The notes: a model not told the origin generated them from the letters alone. A stretch of 60,000 nt of DNA from Apostichopus japonicus (GCF_037975245.1 NC_092564.1:9647984-9707983), one strand, 5' to 3'; counted from the first letter of the stretch, positions 45,896 through 57,447 are shown. Program-made: numbers and translations.

Positions 45896-46014
45896 GCCAT
45901 CTCAGGAGGGTATGCCCAGGAGTATCAGCTGTGGTACTCCATGGATGGAGAGAAATGGAAGGTATATATAGAGAATAGTCGAACAAAGGTGAGCGTCCCC
46001 TCCACCCCCCATGC
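45896..46014 (+). repeat. Tandem duplicate of the 3' half of CNTNAP exon 2 plus its splice donor
   Basis: The segment 45777-45895 is repeated at 45896-46014 with an offset of 119 bp. The copy includes the coding stretch from the GYAQEY region to the end of the exon, a donor (GTGAGC instead of GTAAGC) and the following C-rich intron start. The only acceptor-like sequence, TCTCAG at 45900-45905, would join to exon 2 out of frame. The copy has diverged at several positions, so it is probably a non-coding remnant, although the surviving donor could compete with the true one. Confidence 0.85.
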
Positions 46015-46695
46015 CCTGACCTGTTTTGCAAACAGCGGGACATGTGACTTTTGATTTTGAGGGGGCAAGCCAAAAAGTTGTATCTCAAAACATGATAAAT
46101 AAATAATCTGTGCATTCTGAATAAAAAAATTCTAGTATTTTGAATGTTTTTCAACATAAAGGCACATTTGTAATTAATTTTACAAGAAAAGTATACTAAT
46201 AATAAAAGCTCCTATTTTAACTACCGAAATATATAAAAAAGAGTAATGTTCATTAAAAATAGGCACTTATTTATGTGAAGGGGCTATCATGAGACTTGTC
46301 CCAACCAATCCTGCATGGGTGACAGGGTCAATACCCATTAATAACAACAATGATATAAATTTAATTTTATTGATGAAATTTCTAGAAATTCCATGAAAAC
46401 GGTAGGTCAGTTTAAGTAGTTACTTAACTATATGCATGTCACAACACTAGAATTAATAACCATGTTGGTCTCTCAACCACTTAGCTTACCTTTTCTCTCC
46501 ATAGTATTAAAAGTAATTTATTGCTGATCATACTGCTCAGTAAAAGACAAATGTTTTTCTCTACAAATTGTAGAATTTTAAACTTTTCTGTAATTAAGTG
46601 TTAAGGTAAAGCCGAAGTAGAATGTTGGAATTGATACTACACCTCAGCCAAACAAGGCTCAAACGTCTCGTTTATACTGTTCTCCTTGCCGACAG

Positions 46696-46834
46696 ATTTT
46701 CAAAGGTAACACCGGTACCAACCAGGTGACAAAGCATACCCTCAAGGAACCAATCCAGGTCAAGATGGTCAGGTTCAATCCAACCAAGTTTGACGACCTT
46801 GGCATGAGAGTCGAAGTCTACGGCTGTTATGACA
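46696..46834 (+). CDS. CNTNAP: CNTNAP exon 3: end of F5/8C domain
   Basis: Forty-six codons complete the discoidin domain: IFKGNTGTNQV, a PIQVKMVRFNPTKF strand, and the closing MRVEVYGC with its terminal cysteine. The latter pairs with the domain's first cysteine in the family fold. Acceptor GCCGACAG at 46688-46695, donor GTAAGG at 46835. Ends in phase 1. Confidence 0.94.
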
Positions 46835-47223
46835 GTAAGGAATAAATCCAAGAAAAGTCACAAGTTATATGTATAGGCATGTTAAAGTGTTGATCGTGTA
46901 TACGAAGCACTGATTTTACATAGGACATTTTGTGCAGCACATGGATTCTTCAACCGGTCAGAGATGTCACTGGTTACTATGTTTAACCCATTTTACACAT
47001 GATTTAATGACTATTAAATCACATTATCTGAAAATGTTACCAGAGTAAGGATGCATTTTGATGTATGGGCCATTTAGTCAGTCTAGGAGTTTCATATTCC
47101 CATTTCACTAATTGACGAGATACTTCCACAGTTATCTAACGTAAACACTGAACCCGTAAAATGCAACCCTATCCTTCTGCCATTTATGACTTTTGGTTTT
47201 TTTCTCACGTCTGCTCTCTGCAG

Positions 47224-47430
47224 ATCTCAGCCTAGCAAACTTCAACGGATCTTCTTACATCCGCTACAATGCGGAAGGCGAGAACTCCATTCAGACCGAA
47301 CAGGAATATATCACGTTTCGGTTTAGGACCGATAAACCTGATGGCATATTGTTCCACGCCTTTGGAACATCTGGAGACTATTTGCTGTTTCAGCTCTTGA
47401 ATAGCAAGTTGGTAGTCACTTTGAATCTTG
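47224..47430 (+). CDS. CNTNAP: CNTNAP exon 4: first half of laminin G domain 1
   Basis: Sixty-eight whole codons in a LamG pattern: FNGSSYIRYN, ITFRFRTDKPDGILFHA and DYLLFQLLNSKLVVTLNLG. These correspond to the opening beta strands with the FRT...GILF signature. Acceptor TCTGCAG at 47217-47223, donor GTAAGT at 47431. The minus-strand frame over the same bases is a shadow. Confidence 0.94.
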
Positions 47431-49675
47431 GTAAGTCTTTGCAAATGTCTGAAAGAACTTTATGTTGTATTTTTTTGTTTGGGAATAGTCGATGACAACT
47501 CAATAATCCCTATTCACTTGAAATCAAAGAATATACTGAGCTTTTTGACTAGTTCCACAAAAATCATCCTGTGTGTGACAGTTCTTTGCAATTCTTGCCT
47601 AACATTACAGAAAAAGTTTCTTTTTCCACGGCGCAGGGTCTGCTACACTGAGTTGTAAATGGGGGGTGGTGTGGGGGGGGTATCAGAGTTATACGGTGTG
47701 AACCTCCAAGTGATGTACGACTCCCACAGATCTAAACCAGCCTTTCACTTTTCTTCTCCGAATATATTTTGAAGCAAACATTCCCAATTTGCTGTAACAA
47801 ACCAGTCTCATATGTACAACATCGTGTTTAAACTAATCACATTATTAAACCACCACTCTGTAAATAAGTGAATATTTACCATTTTCAAAGATAAACATTC
47901 CCGTCGATTAAGGAATATCCGTGACATCATTTACTGCTTTTGTAATTCATTCTAAGTTGTCATATTTTCACCGAGATATTTGACACCAGATCTAACAAGA
48001 GATGCACACACATTACCATGACGATTATCAAGCATTCTCTTAAAGATGCCCTTGTGAGTCTCAGCAGCAGTTGACAGCTTCTACAAATTAACAAACACAT
48101 CTGCAGCAATGTCTTAAGCACCACCTTTCATGCCACTTCCACCGTAATGTTTGCACATTTGAAACGCCAAGATGTGAAGCCTTTCACACCTTGCTTGGTT
48201 GTTTTCACAGTAGGTGTTGATGACATTTTATATTGAAATATTTCTTTGAGACCAAAAATTTTACTAGGAAAAGAGAGTGCAAAAAAAGAGAAAAGGAAAC
48301 AACCGTGATAAAATGACTTTCATAAAAGTTGTTGAGTGGTTTCATAAGAAAAACGTTTTTTTTAAATATTTTTTATAAAAAAAGTTAAAAGTAGTTGTGA
48401 AATTTTGATCCCTATGAATGAACAACACACAGTGGTATAAGTAGCACTACAGAAGCACAATCAGGTGTACATGGTATCTGTACTCTGTTGTATCTAAGGA
48501 ATCATCAGGCTAATCAGCTGTCATGCATATTTTATAAAGATGCCCAAAGTATTTGATACATTTGAAAAATATAGTTGCATATTCTGTCATATGAATCTTC
48601 AATCTCTTTGCGGTAAAGTGTGACTAAGGTAAAAATTTTAGTCTCGTTATGTTATAGTCCAAAGTGAAAGGAAACACCGCCTGCTTGTAATGGCAGCTAT
48701 CCCCCTCTTCGAGATATCCAGCTATAAAATATACTAGATCTCTTTAATGTCTCTTTAAGCCTATTAAACTTGATGATGCCGGTTCTTCGGATGCTGGCCT
48801 AAAGTAATCAATGTTGATCAATTTTAATTCCAATGACTGAACCAAGCATTTTCATTTTAGCTTCAAATGAGCAACAGAGGACCCTTGATAACCTTTAAAG
48901 ATGTTTGCTGCATTTTATATCTAATTTTTAAGCAACTAGAACACATTTCTTAACTAGATCAATCCATAAAGGTACTGTATAGCAGTGTTAAGTTTTTCTG
49001 TCCGAATACAGGAACATCTTTTCCTTACCCATCACCCAAAGAGGTTGCAAATGACATATCATTTAGCCTTGTAACTTGCTGGTGAGGACAAATGTCATGT
49101 TTGTGTCTATGAAAAGTCAGAACCTCATTTGTGAAAATGTTTTATGAGGTGAGATGTAATTGTTACAAGATTGCCCCTTTTGGACAAACTTAGGTTGCCT
49201 GTCTCTTTGTTCTTTAAGGTTATAATGAATAGGTAACACAAGCTCTAGAGATACAATGTAATGAGCGTTTTTGATATCTTTTTATAATAAACAGAACATC
49301 TCCTTACTTGAGGAACCCAGAGAGAGAAAGTTTAAAATGAAAAGAGATTGAGTGAGCAAACCCTCTTAAAGGCAGAGAGGCACTCAATGGTCCACTCAAA
49401 TTGTCGATCCTTTATTAAAACAGCAATGGCTTATAAGGTTTCAGCCAACCACCCTCTCCCTCCCCTATCCCCAGGCACTCCCCCACTTAACAAAGGTGAA
49501 ACGAAACTACCCTTGATGCTTGAAATATTTGCTGCTTATTTTAAGATCGCTTGGTCTGTTGTAACATAAATGATGTTCATGACCATGGTTTTCTTTTCAG
49601 GCTCAATTGCAAGTCCTTAGCTGAAAGTGTTATGTAAAGTTTTATATTTATTTGTATATCAATTTTATTTTTCAG
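47431..49675 (+). other. CNTNAP intron 4
   Basis: 2245 bp, AT-rich, no gene or mobile element recognised. A G-rich patch lies at 47658-47680. Confidence 0.75.
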
Positions 49676-49854
49676 GTAACAGCCATGTTTCAGATGGAGA
49701 CTCTTGGATTGAGGGCGGTAGTCTCCTAGACGACAACCAGTGGCATCTCGTAGCCTACAAGAGGAACATTCAACACTTGAAACTAACCGTGGATGGTGCC
49801 ACAGTAACCAATTACACTAATGGACAATACATGAAGTTAGATCTAACTCAGAGG
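49676..49854 (+). CDS. CNTNAP: CNTNAP exon 5: second part of laminin G domain 1
   Basis: Fifty-nine codons continue LamG1, with the typical LLDDNQWHLV motif followed by LKLTVDGATV. The acceptor is TTTTTCAG at 49668-49675 and the donor GTACGT at 49855. Ends in phase 0. The A-rich stretch just past the donor is intronic. Confidence 0.93.
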
Positions 49855-50051
49855 GTACGTCAAAAAAAAAAAACAATCGAGAAAACTGCATTTCTGTTGG
49901 AACTTGTTCTCCTATATTTGGTTCAGTTTTTGTTTTGGCGAGAGGTAAATGGATGGGATGCTTTTTACAAAGAATACTATTTCTTTTTGTCTCTTTTTTA
50001 AATATATTGTTTTCTTTGCAAAATATAAGTAATGGCTATATGTCACAAAAT

Positions 50052-50253
50052 TTAGAGCTTGTGTAAAAGTAAGTTGGCCTGACGTTTCAATCCTAGCAGG
50101 ATCTTCTTCAAAGGCTGAATGACAGGTAACAGTAACAGAAGGGACAAAACACGCACATAATACAGACAGGTTAAAGCGCATGGTGAACACAAAGAGATAG
50201 ATGTAAGGGGATTAGTAGACAAGGGATGGAGAGAACAAAGAAAGAAACCAACA
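50052..50253 (-). mobile_element. Hammerhead-bearing repeat, copy A (reverse), CNTNAP intron 5
   Basis: The minus strand matches the unit at 59488-59702: CTCTCCATCCCTTGTCTACT, ACATCTATCTCTTTGTGT, CTGTTACTGTTACCTGTCAT, then the hammerhead-like core (50078-50114) and CCAACTTACTTTTACAC. The core reads TTGAAGA rather than CTGAAGA, with an intact stem II and GAAACGTC. Similarity of the upstream part (to about 50450) to any protein could not be judged. Confidence 0.75.
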
Positions 50254-50564
50254 GGGGAAGAGGAGAGATAGGAGATATAATTTAGAGCTGATGCAACAAC
50301 CGGGATTAGGGGAGGGAACCTCATTTTCCATGTTTGTGGATGAAATTGATTAGTCTCTGGAAATGCTCGATTTTGTTTGACTATAGTGCGTACGTACACA
50401 TTGCATCTCTTCTGGAAGTGTTGCACTTTCAGAGATTAACATGGTAGTTAATTTTGTTTCACTGTGTGGATCTCTTTTTATGGCCTCTCATGTATTGAGA
50501 AGTCTTCCACCCATGAATTTTTGTTTTTCACAGCTGTACATGTATTTTTTTCTTTCTTTCACAG

Positions 50565-50854
50565 CTGTATATCGGAGGCACCGAATTCGTCGGTCGTAAG
50601 GAGTTGATGACGTCGCAGCCGTTCGTGGGTTGCATCCAGAGGCTTCTCATGAGTAACAGACTGGAGGAGAAAAGTCTGGAGTTTGCTTTGGACTTTATTG
50701 CGGAGGTATATCGAGGAGTTAAAACTCAAATATCGACTGCGGGCGAAATATCGAACAAATGTCAAGGGACCTCGACGACGGTGTCCGTTACGTTTCCTGA
50801 AACTGAATCCCACCTTGTCTGGCCTAGATCAGACAGTCAATCGAATAAATTCAA
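50565..50854 (+). CDS. CNTNAP: CNTNAP exon 6: end of laminin G domain 1 and linker into LamG2
   Basis: The longest exon seen, 96 codons plus 2 nt. It begins LYIGGTEF, carries the FVGCIQRLLMSN motif with the first LamG disulfide cysteine, and has the partner cysteine later (NKC). It then opens the next LamG domain. Acceptor CTTTCACAG at 50556-50564, donor GTAAGT at 50855. A near copy of the acceptor, TTTTTCACAG, lies 31 nt upstream at 50524-50533 and would shift the frame. Confidence 0.92.
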
Positions 50855-51193
50855 GTAAGTCAAAACAAAGCTCTCTGCTGTCGTCCTGATTAAGATCTTG
50901 AAGGATAAAAAATGTTTGGCTTGTATCTACTCTCATGTTGGATGTATGTAACTGGTATGTGAGGTATTCAAGAATGCTGTGAAAAGAAAAAGAAAAAAAA
51001 TTCTCATTCTCATGGCTTTGAATGAGATATATATCTTATTCACTTGGGGGAATGTAATCTTGTAACTTTCTGGTAGAAATTAGAATCCTTTTTTTTTGCT
51101 TTTTGTTTTTTGTACTGGGTTTGCAAACTTGCTGTCAACTTAGAATGGAGTATGTTCTTGTTTAATATTGTTGGAACTTATATGTATAATATA

Positions 51194-51195
<2 letters not shown>

Positions 51196-51276
<81 letters not shown>
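51196..51276. repeat. (TA)n microsatellite, 81 bp, CNTNAP intron 6
   Basis: Uninterrupted alternating T and A. The open frame of repeating Tyr-Ile is only the repeat. Confidence 0.97.
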
Positions 51277-51279
<3 letters not shown>

Positions 51280-51656
51280 TTATGGGTGATTTCAGAGACC
51301 ATGTTAACCTATTATTAGTAACAGCTGTGATCCTTCACTGCATGGGACATATTAGGGCAACACAAAAATGTGCCCATACTGGTGTGTACTGTATTATTTG
51401 TTTCTCATTTTTTAAACTAATGACAGTTTTACAAACACAGTTTTAAAAATGGATCAGGGAAATCTGCCATAGCGAACATATTGTTTTTAATCAGTGAAAA
51501 CATTGGTACCATTTAAATAAAAAATAAATCTTACAAAAAAGCTATGAAAATAAAATGACAATTGGATGACATCAGTGGCCAACACTCTAAGTCTTTCATT
51601 AAAACTGTGTGTCACAAAGGTATGGAAGAACAAAGGAGAATGGGGTGTATTGAAGT

Positions 51657-52200
51657 ATGTCTTCCTCCTCTTTCTTCTCCTCTTCCACCCCCCTTCCTCC
51701 TCCCGCCTCCCTCCCCTCCTCCCTCCCTCCCTTCCCTTCCCTCCCCCTCCCCCTCTCCCTCCCGCCCCCTCTCCCTCCCTACCCCCTACCCTTCCCTCTC
51801 CCTCCCTCCCTCCCTCCCTCCCTCCACCCTCCTCCTTCCCTCCCCCTCTCCCTCCCTCCCCTCCTCCCTTCCCTCCTCCCTTCCCTCCTCCCTTCCCTCA
51901 CCCTCTCCCTTCCCTCCCCCTCACTCCCTCCCGCTCCCTCTCCCTCCCTACCCCCTACCCTTCCCTCTCCCTCCCTCCCTCCACCCTCCTCCTTCCCTCC
52001 CCCTCTCCCTCCCTCCCCTCCTCCCTTCCCTCCTCCCTTCCCTCCTCCCTTCCCTCACCCTCTCCCTTCCCTCCCCCTCACTCCCTTCCCTCCCTCTCCC
52101 TTCCCTCCCTCTCCCTTCTCCCTCCCTCCCTTCTCCCCTCCCTCCCTTCCCTCTCCGCTCCCTCCCTTCCCTTTCCCTCCCCCTCCCTCCCCTCCTTCCT
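51657..52200 (+). repeat. 540 bp polypyrimidine (CCCTT/CTCCC) tract before CNTNAP exon 7
   Basis: Almost pure C and T on the coding strand with very few purines. Built of CCCT and CCTT units with a higher-order repeat of about 169 bp (the ACCCCCTACCC motif recurs at 51781 and 51950). It ends about 90 bp before the exon 7 acceptor. Three overlapping Pro/Ser/Leu frames of 234-294 codons here are artefacts of a sequence that cannot easily form stop codons. Confidence 0.95.
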
Positions 52201-52287
52201 CAAACTACTCCCTTCCTTTTGTCATCCCGATTGTCCTCTCTCACTACCTTACTATTTTTCCGTCCCTCCACTTCTTCCCCTCTCCAG

Positions 52288-52445
52288 GGTTCAGTTCCAG
52301 TTCCGTACATTTGAGAGGAGCACATACATGGTCTACAATAGGTTGGACTTTGCTGGCCTAGGAATGATCTTAGTTGGACTGAGAGATACATCTCTTGTTG
52401 TCATCATACACAATCGTCGGGACTCTCCCATCACTGTGCCTGCAG
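52288..52445 (+). CDS. CNTNAP: CNTNAP exon 7: laminin G domain 2, first half
   Basis: Fifty-two whole codons. The exon starts VQFQFRTFE, the LamG FxFRT strand, then a GMILVGL strand and VVIIHN. Acceptor TCTCCAG at 52281-52287, donor GTTAGT at 52446. It directly follows a 540 bp pyrimidine-rich tract that has no stop codons in some frames, so an open frame appears to extend far upstream; the CAG marks the true exon start. Confidence 0.9.
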
Positions 52446-52537
52446 GTTAGTCGTACTCTCTGTGAGATAGGGCAGCAAAATCATTCTGTCTGTCTAAACT
52501 GATCTCAGGTATATAGCATAAATTTGTTGGGATTGCC

Positions 52538-52908
52538 TTAAAGGGTGTGAAGACTCACGCAAAAAGAAACGTCTAATGCCGGTAATCTGACCTAGTTACG
52601 AATGAGGTGCAACAGAAGTGTTAGATACCACCATCGATCCCAGAAAATACACACACACTGCTACCGTCGGTAATTAGACACTAGTGTACAGTCAGTACAT
52701 ACAGCTGCGGTCAATACCCACAGCACAGTGTACAAACCATACAGCGATGGACATCTCATGTCCAGCTAAAGATGACAAGGTATCATGTTTCATTACTGTA
52801 CTGTCTGCATTTTGTAGCGACACAAACAAAACGTCACTTGCAAGCAATGGAAAGTTACCTTTTTCAGATGGCCACACGCGGTTTGGGGCGAGTCTTCAAT
52901 GCCTTTAA
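52538..52908 (-). mobile_element. TTAA-ended MITE, copy 4 (reverse), in CNTNAP intron 7
   Basis: 371 bp in the opposite direction to the other three: begins TTAAAGGGTGTGAAGACTC and ends GAGTCTTCAATGCCTTTAA on the + strand. It lies between exons 7 and 8. Confidence 0.85.
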
Positions 52909-53335
52909 GAACCAATTAAAAGATACAGTGTGATATGCAGATAAGGCAACCTGCTGTACAAGTGCAAAGATTAGTAGCAGTTGTTGCTCACATTAACCAT
53001 ACTGTTTCATTTGGGGCAAAGTTTAGAGCCTGCTACACAAAATATTAATACTAAATTGTTGTCTTTATTATTTCATAGATGCTTCCGTTCTGAAAATTTG
53101 CTTGTCTTCTTTACCGTTACTGCATTTGTTTCAAATACTAGTCTGTTTTTTCCAACAACAACAATTTCACTGCTAACCTGCAGGAGCCATGCTCCATCAG
53201 GTTTGTTCTCCCTCCCCCTCCCTCCCCCCCCCCACCACAAGTTTTGAAATTGGTGTTCAAACCAGGGTTGCTTTAACTCTACATTAGTTCACGTTCCTTT
53301 AACTGATAACTTTATGAATGATTTTTCCCCCTAAG

Positions 53336-53485
53336 GCTATAATCTCAATGATGGTCTGTGGCATCACGTGCTCGTTGACATCTCGTCTACCCTCATCAGG
53401 GTATCTCTCGACGGGGTTCAAACTAACGTGGACAGAGTCCTGTCCTTTACTTCATCTCAGTATTACCACTTTGGAGGGACTGCCA
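53336..53485 (+). CDS. CNTNAP: CNTNAP exon 8: laminin G domain 2, middle
   Basis: Forty-nine whole codons with the LNDGLWHHVLVDI motif and VSLDGVQTNV, ending YHFGGTA, the LamG GG turn. Acceptor CCCCCTAAG at 53327-53335 (an AAG acceptor), donor GTAAGT at 53486. Ends in phase 1. Confidence 0.92.
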
Positions 53486-53891
53486 GTAAGTTTAATCCTT
53501 CTTTCTATATCTATCAATAAGGTAAAGCAATATGTGGGTTAATTTTGATACATTTTTTGGGATGCTTATCAGATACTAAAATCCTATAAGTTGCCACAGT
53601 ATGTATAACTCTTTTGCAGTTGTCCAGCTTCTGAGCTCTTCATCTAAAAAGTAATTTTGAATCAAAAAAAGTACTAGGGACTTATTTCAATAGTTAAAAT
53701 TGTTAAAAGCCTTGTGATCCATGAAATTGAGTATTCGGTGTCTGCAACAGGACATTCATCTCCAAACAGAATTTCTCCAATTGCAGGAATAAAGCTCATA
53801 ATTTTGTGCGGGAGCATTTTTCATGAAAACATTCGATTTCTCTGCAAATACATTCACGTTTAAGTGTTCCCTCTTTCTTTTCTTTTTCAAG

Positions 53892-54054
53892 GTTTAACAC
53901 TGTCAGAGACCTTTGACCTCCCTGGTTTCCGTGGCTGCATGAAGGACATCTACATCGGTGAAACAAAGCTAAATCTACACGAGGCGTTGTCAGAGTCTAT
54001 CCCCGGTGTGGATGCCGTGAACGTAGAGATTGATTCGTGCGGACTCCAAGATTG
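53892..54054 (+). CDS. CNTNAP: CNTNAP exon 9: end of laminin G domain 2
   Basis: Fifty-three whole codons. FRGCMKDIYIGETKLNL is the conserved GC motif closing a LamG domain, and VEIDSC supplies the partner cysteine. Acceptor TTTTTCAAG at 53883-53891, donor GTACGT at 54055. Ends in phase 2. Confidence 0.93.
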
Positions 54055-54322
54055 GTACGTCACTCTTCAAAGCAGTCTCTTTGGGAGGAGCGGATTTTTT
54101 GATCAGTTTTTCAATAATATATGATGCTAAACTCCTTTAAAATTGTAAGAGCTTGATCGGCAAGGCTTCGTTTAAAGAAATGAACTAAGTAGTAGTACTT
54201 TGAATATTTCAAAATTTGCCAAGTTGCATATTCAAGTAGGATTACTACAGATTAGAATAATTGTCAGGGCTATGAGACGTCTAACAAGTACATGAATTCA
54301 ACAATTTTCACAGGCTTGTTAG

Positions 54323-54598
<276 letters not shown>

Positions 54599-54627
54599 TA
54601 ATAACTGTGTTATTACTTTAATACTTT

Positions 54628-54780
54628 GTGTTCAATGTGCTCATTAACCTGTCTGTATTTTGTGCGTGTTTTTGTCCCTTCTGTTACTGTTACTTGTCAT
54701 TTAGCCTCTGAAGAAGATCCTGCTAGGATTGAAATGTCAGGCCAACTTACTTTTACACATACTTTAATACTTGTAAAAGA
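54628..54780 (+). mobile_element. Hammerhead-bearing repeat, copy B, CNTNAP intron 10
   Basis: Shares CTGTTACTGTTACTTGTCAT and the tail CCAACTTACTTTTACACA with the other copies. It is 5'-truncated relative to copies A and D and followed closely by a TA tract. Core at 54705-54741. Confidence 0.75.
54705..54741 (+). ncRNA. Hammerhead-ribozyme-like core (copy B)
   Basis: CTGAAGA fits the conserved CUGANGA box. It is followed by a stem II hairpin (GATCCT, loop GCT, AGGATT), then the GAAA box and a UC cleavage-site dinucleotide. Flanking GCCT and AGGC pair as stem I. Stem III would be only about 2 bp, as in the minimal type I hammerheads known from Penelope-like elements. Activity is unproven. 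Confidence 0.55.
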
Positions 54781-54831
54781 GCAATTTTGTGTGAGATTGT
54801 GTGATACTAGTTTGCTTAGCTTGACTTTACT

Positions 54832-54836
<5 letters not shown>

Positions 54837-54917
<81 letters not shown>
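54837..54917. repeat. (TA)n microsatellite, 81 bp, CNTNAP intron 10
   Basis: Uninterrupted alternating T and A, the same length as the tract in intron 6. It lies just downstream of hammerhead-repeat copy B. Confidence 0.97.
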
Positions 54918-54919
<2 letters not shown>

Positions 54920-56433
54920 CACAGTTCTCAGTAGGAGTTCGGTGGTAAAAACTGCAACGAGTGAACAAACAGATTCTGAAGCTCAGCTCAATGTCTGTAA
55001 TATGCAGGTAGGATGTCATTCAACTGTCTGAGAATGTACCAAGTGATAATAGTAAAAAAGCTATCAAAATATATAAAATGGGTTTATGGCCTGGATGCTC
55101 TTTATCACTCTCTAGTCTTTCTTAGTCGAGTAACAGAATGAAATTCTAAGCCTTAAAATATTAATGTGAACTCACAACCTCTATTCACTGTACATCCGAA
55201 GTGGTATAGTCACCCAAACGAAGAATTTTTCGTAGGAGTTTCTGTCACATTTTCGCCTCTGTGTCATAAATCTCTGGGTACTTATCTCCCATGTTTTGCT
55301 TGTTTTTATGACTTTGCCCTCTTCCAAATGATTCAAGTTCACCTCCTCTTACATTGAGAGGTGCCAGAGGCTAACCTGTCTCAGGGAAAACAGGGAAGAA
55401 TGATTAATATCATGAAATGTTTTGTAACCTAACGGTGGTCGTTAGTAGCCACAGCGGTATGTGGCATTCTTGCAGACACAGAAGACATTCTCCAGCAATG
55501 TTTACAGGTATTCATCTCTGATCTGAGATAATATTTATATCCAAAGGATAGCAGTTTAATGTCTTCGATCAGCTAATCAAAACAGATGTGTAAAACTTCA
55601 TTTTACAAATTTAATGTCAGGATACAATGTAGGTTTAATATGTCGTATATATGTGAGTATCAGTTGCAAGTACATGATATACTTTTCTACCAGAGCTGCT
55701 GCTTTTAGAAGACTTTTACAAACTGCAACCTACCCAGTTACCTGTTTGTATGGATTGAACAACACTAGCTTAAAACTATCTGTATGTTGAGTCTTGAGTG
55801 GGATGCAAAAATCGGCTCTATACTGAGAATGAAACAAAAATGATTTAGAAAGTTTATCAACTTCTTGCCCAATCTGTATAATCAAGAACATTAAAGAGAT
55901 AACAACAAATAAAGACTATAAATGGTTGGGTTAATTTGCTCCTTCACACACAGATTGCATAACCTTATCAACCACCTGTTATGTTGGGCAACTGCAAATG
56001 TTACAACTCTGGGGCATTTCTTTGCTAACATGGTCGGATAAATGCTTTATCCGACAGTTGTGGTAATTGTAACAATGATATCCATTCACTGGGTAATTTA
56101 TAGGTAAATTACTGTCTAAAGCTTGCATGCCTGAACCCATCTGCATATCAGAAATTACAACCCCGACCCAGACAGAGCATACCATCAATTCACAACCCTC
56201 TCTAACAATTAATCTTATATGATCTTCCTTACAACTTAAGAGAATGTCCCTCTTCCATTGGAAGAGGTGATTGTCAATAAAGAATCACTGAATGCTAACC
56301 TATCAAAGTCATGGTAAATCTTGTAAAACCTGACATAAATTCACCTCACAATCTTCTAACCTCCTTCATAGGTTAGATTTTGTCTAAAGTGGAAGGCATA
56401 TTGACATGTTTCTGTGGGTTTTTTATTTTACAG
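54918..56433 (+). other. 3' part of CNTNAP intron 10
   Basis: 1.5 kb without recognised features other than stops in all frames. The short open frames at 55166-55357 and 55979-56188 have no exon signals or domains. Confidence 0.7.
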
Positions 56434-56544
56434 CTAGTGTTGAACAGTCCTGTGAGGAGATTGGTAGCTCTGGTACCTTCTTTATTGATCCCGATGGGAG
56501 TGGTCCGATGGGGGCAGTCCAAGTAGACTGTGAGATCGACGACG
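56434..56544 (+). CDS. CNTNAP: CNTNAP exon 11: start of fibrinogen-like region
   Basis: Thirty-six whole codons: SCEEIG, then FFIDPDGSGPMG and VQVDC. The IDPDGSGP.G motif is the family marker for the fibrinogen C-like region that follows the first EGF. Acceptor TTTTACAG at 56426-56433, donor GTAAAG at 56545. Confidence 0.94.
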
Positions 56545-56632
56545 GTAAAGAAACTTCATTCTTAACCTTGAGAGCGGCATTGAGCCAATTGTCTTTCTAA
56601 ACAATACTCATCATTGATAAAACTTTTAAGGG

Positions 56633-56731
56633 CCTGCATGTCTCAATCCTAGTAGGGTCTTCTTCAGAGGCGAAGTCACATGTTTCAGTCTTGCCTGAGA
56701 AGGAGATCCTTCTAGGATCGAAATGTCAGGT
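56633..56731. ncRNA. Two decayed hammerhead-like cores facing each other (copy C), CNTNAP intron 11
   Basis: 56633-56670 is a minus-strand copy (CTGAAGA kept, GAAA changed to GAGA). 56692-56731 is a + strand copy (GATCCTTCTAGGATC hairpin and GAAATGTCAGG kept, first box altered). Both look inactive. Confidence 0.5.
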
Positions 56732-57240
56732 CGTTGGAATGCCACGAACTTGGTGTCTACTGAACTTTGATGATGGAAAATCTTTGTAATCACAAAGTGT
56801 TTTTTTTTATCTCCTTTCGTTAACCCTTTACCTCGTCTACCTTTGTTTAAAACCCTTTCCATCATTGAAACTTTTAGCATCATTGAAACATTAACTTTTG
56901 TAAAATATAACTTATTTACCTGCACCTGCTTTTTGCAGTGCGAAAGCAGCTTGTTCACACTTTCTTTGTTTTCTATTCAATAATTTCACTCAAATACAGT
57001 TATTAGCTTTAAACCATTCAAAATTTCATTTCAAAATGATTTTTTTTTCTTTTATGATCATTTAGAATCGGTGTTTGTGTTGGTCTACAATCGTTGAAAC
57101 TTAGTTGAATACAAAATTTGGTCGAATACAAAACTTTTGGTGACAAAATTTGATCAGAAGTGAATTGAATTGTCGTCATTTTGTTTGATAATCTCATTCG
57201 AGAGCCACAATCAATGCATACGACTGTTCTCTTGTTTCAG

Positions 57241-57447
57241 AAGATAACATTTGGACCGTAATGAATCACGATGCTGAGGATGATGAAGATGTACCCTCTG
57301 GAAGTGTAGAACCTGGATCATATGATAGAGCCATCACATACAGACACGTCCCCATGGAACATATGATGAACATCATCGATAATGCTCATTACTGTGAACA
57401 GACAGTACACTACACTTGTAACTCAGCAAAGTTGCTGAATTCACCCG
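57241..57447 (+). CDS. CNTNAP: CNTNAP exon 12: fibrinogen-like region, middle
   Basis: Sixty-eight whole codons: WTVMNHD near the start, an acidic stretch, ITYRHVPMEHM, and AHYCEQTVHYTCNSAKLLNSP. The paired cysteines and the LLN.P ending are typical of the family. Acceptor CTTGTTTCAG at 57231-57240, donor GTAAGA at 57448. Confidence 0.94.

Noticed and set aside
51562-52450. Three overlapping Pro/Ser/Leu-rich open frames of 234-294 codons
   Set aside because: They are translations of the polypyrimidine tract, where stop codons can hardly form. Only the last part of one frame is real, because it runs into CNTNAP exon 7.
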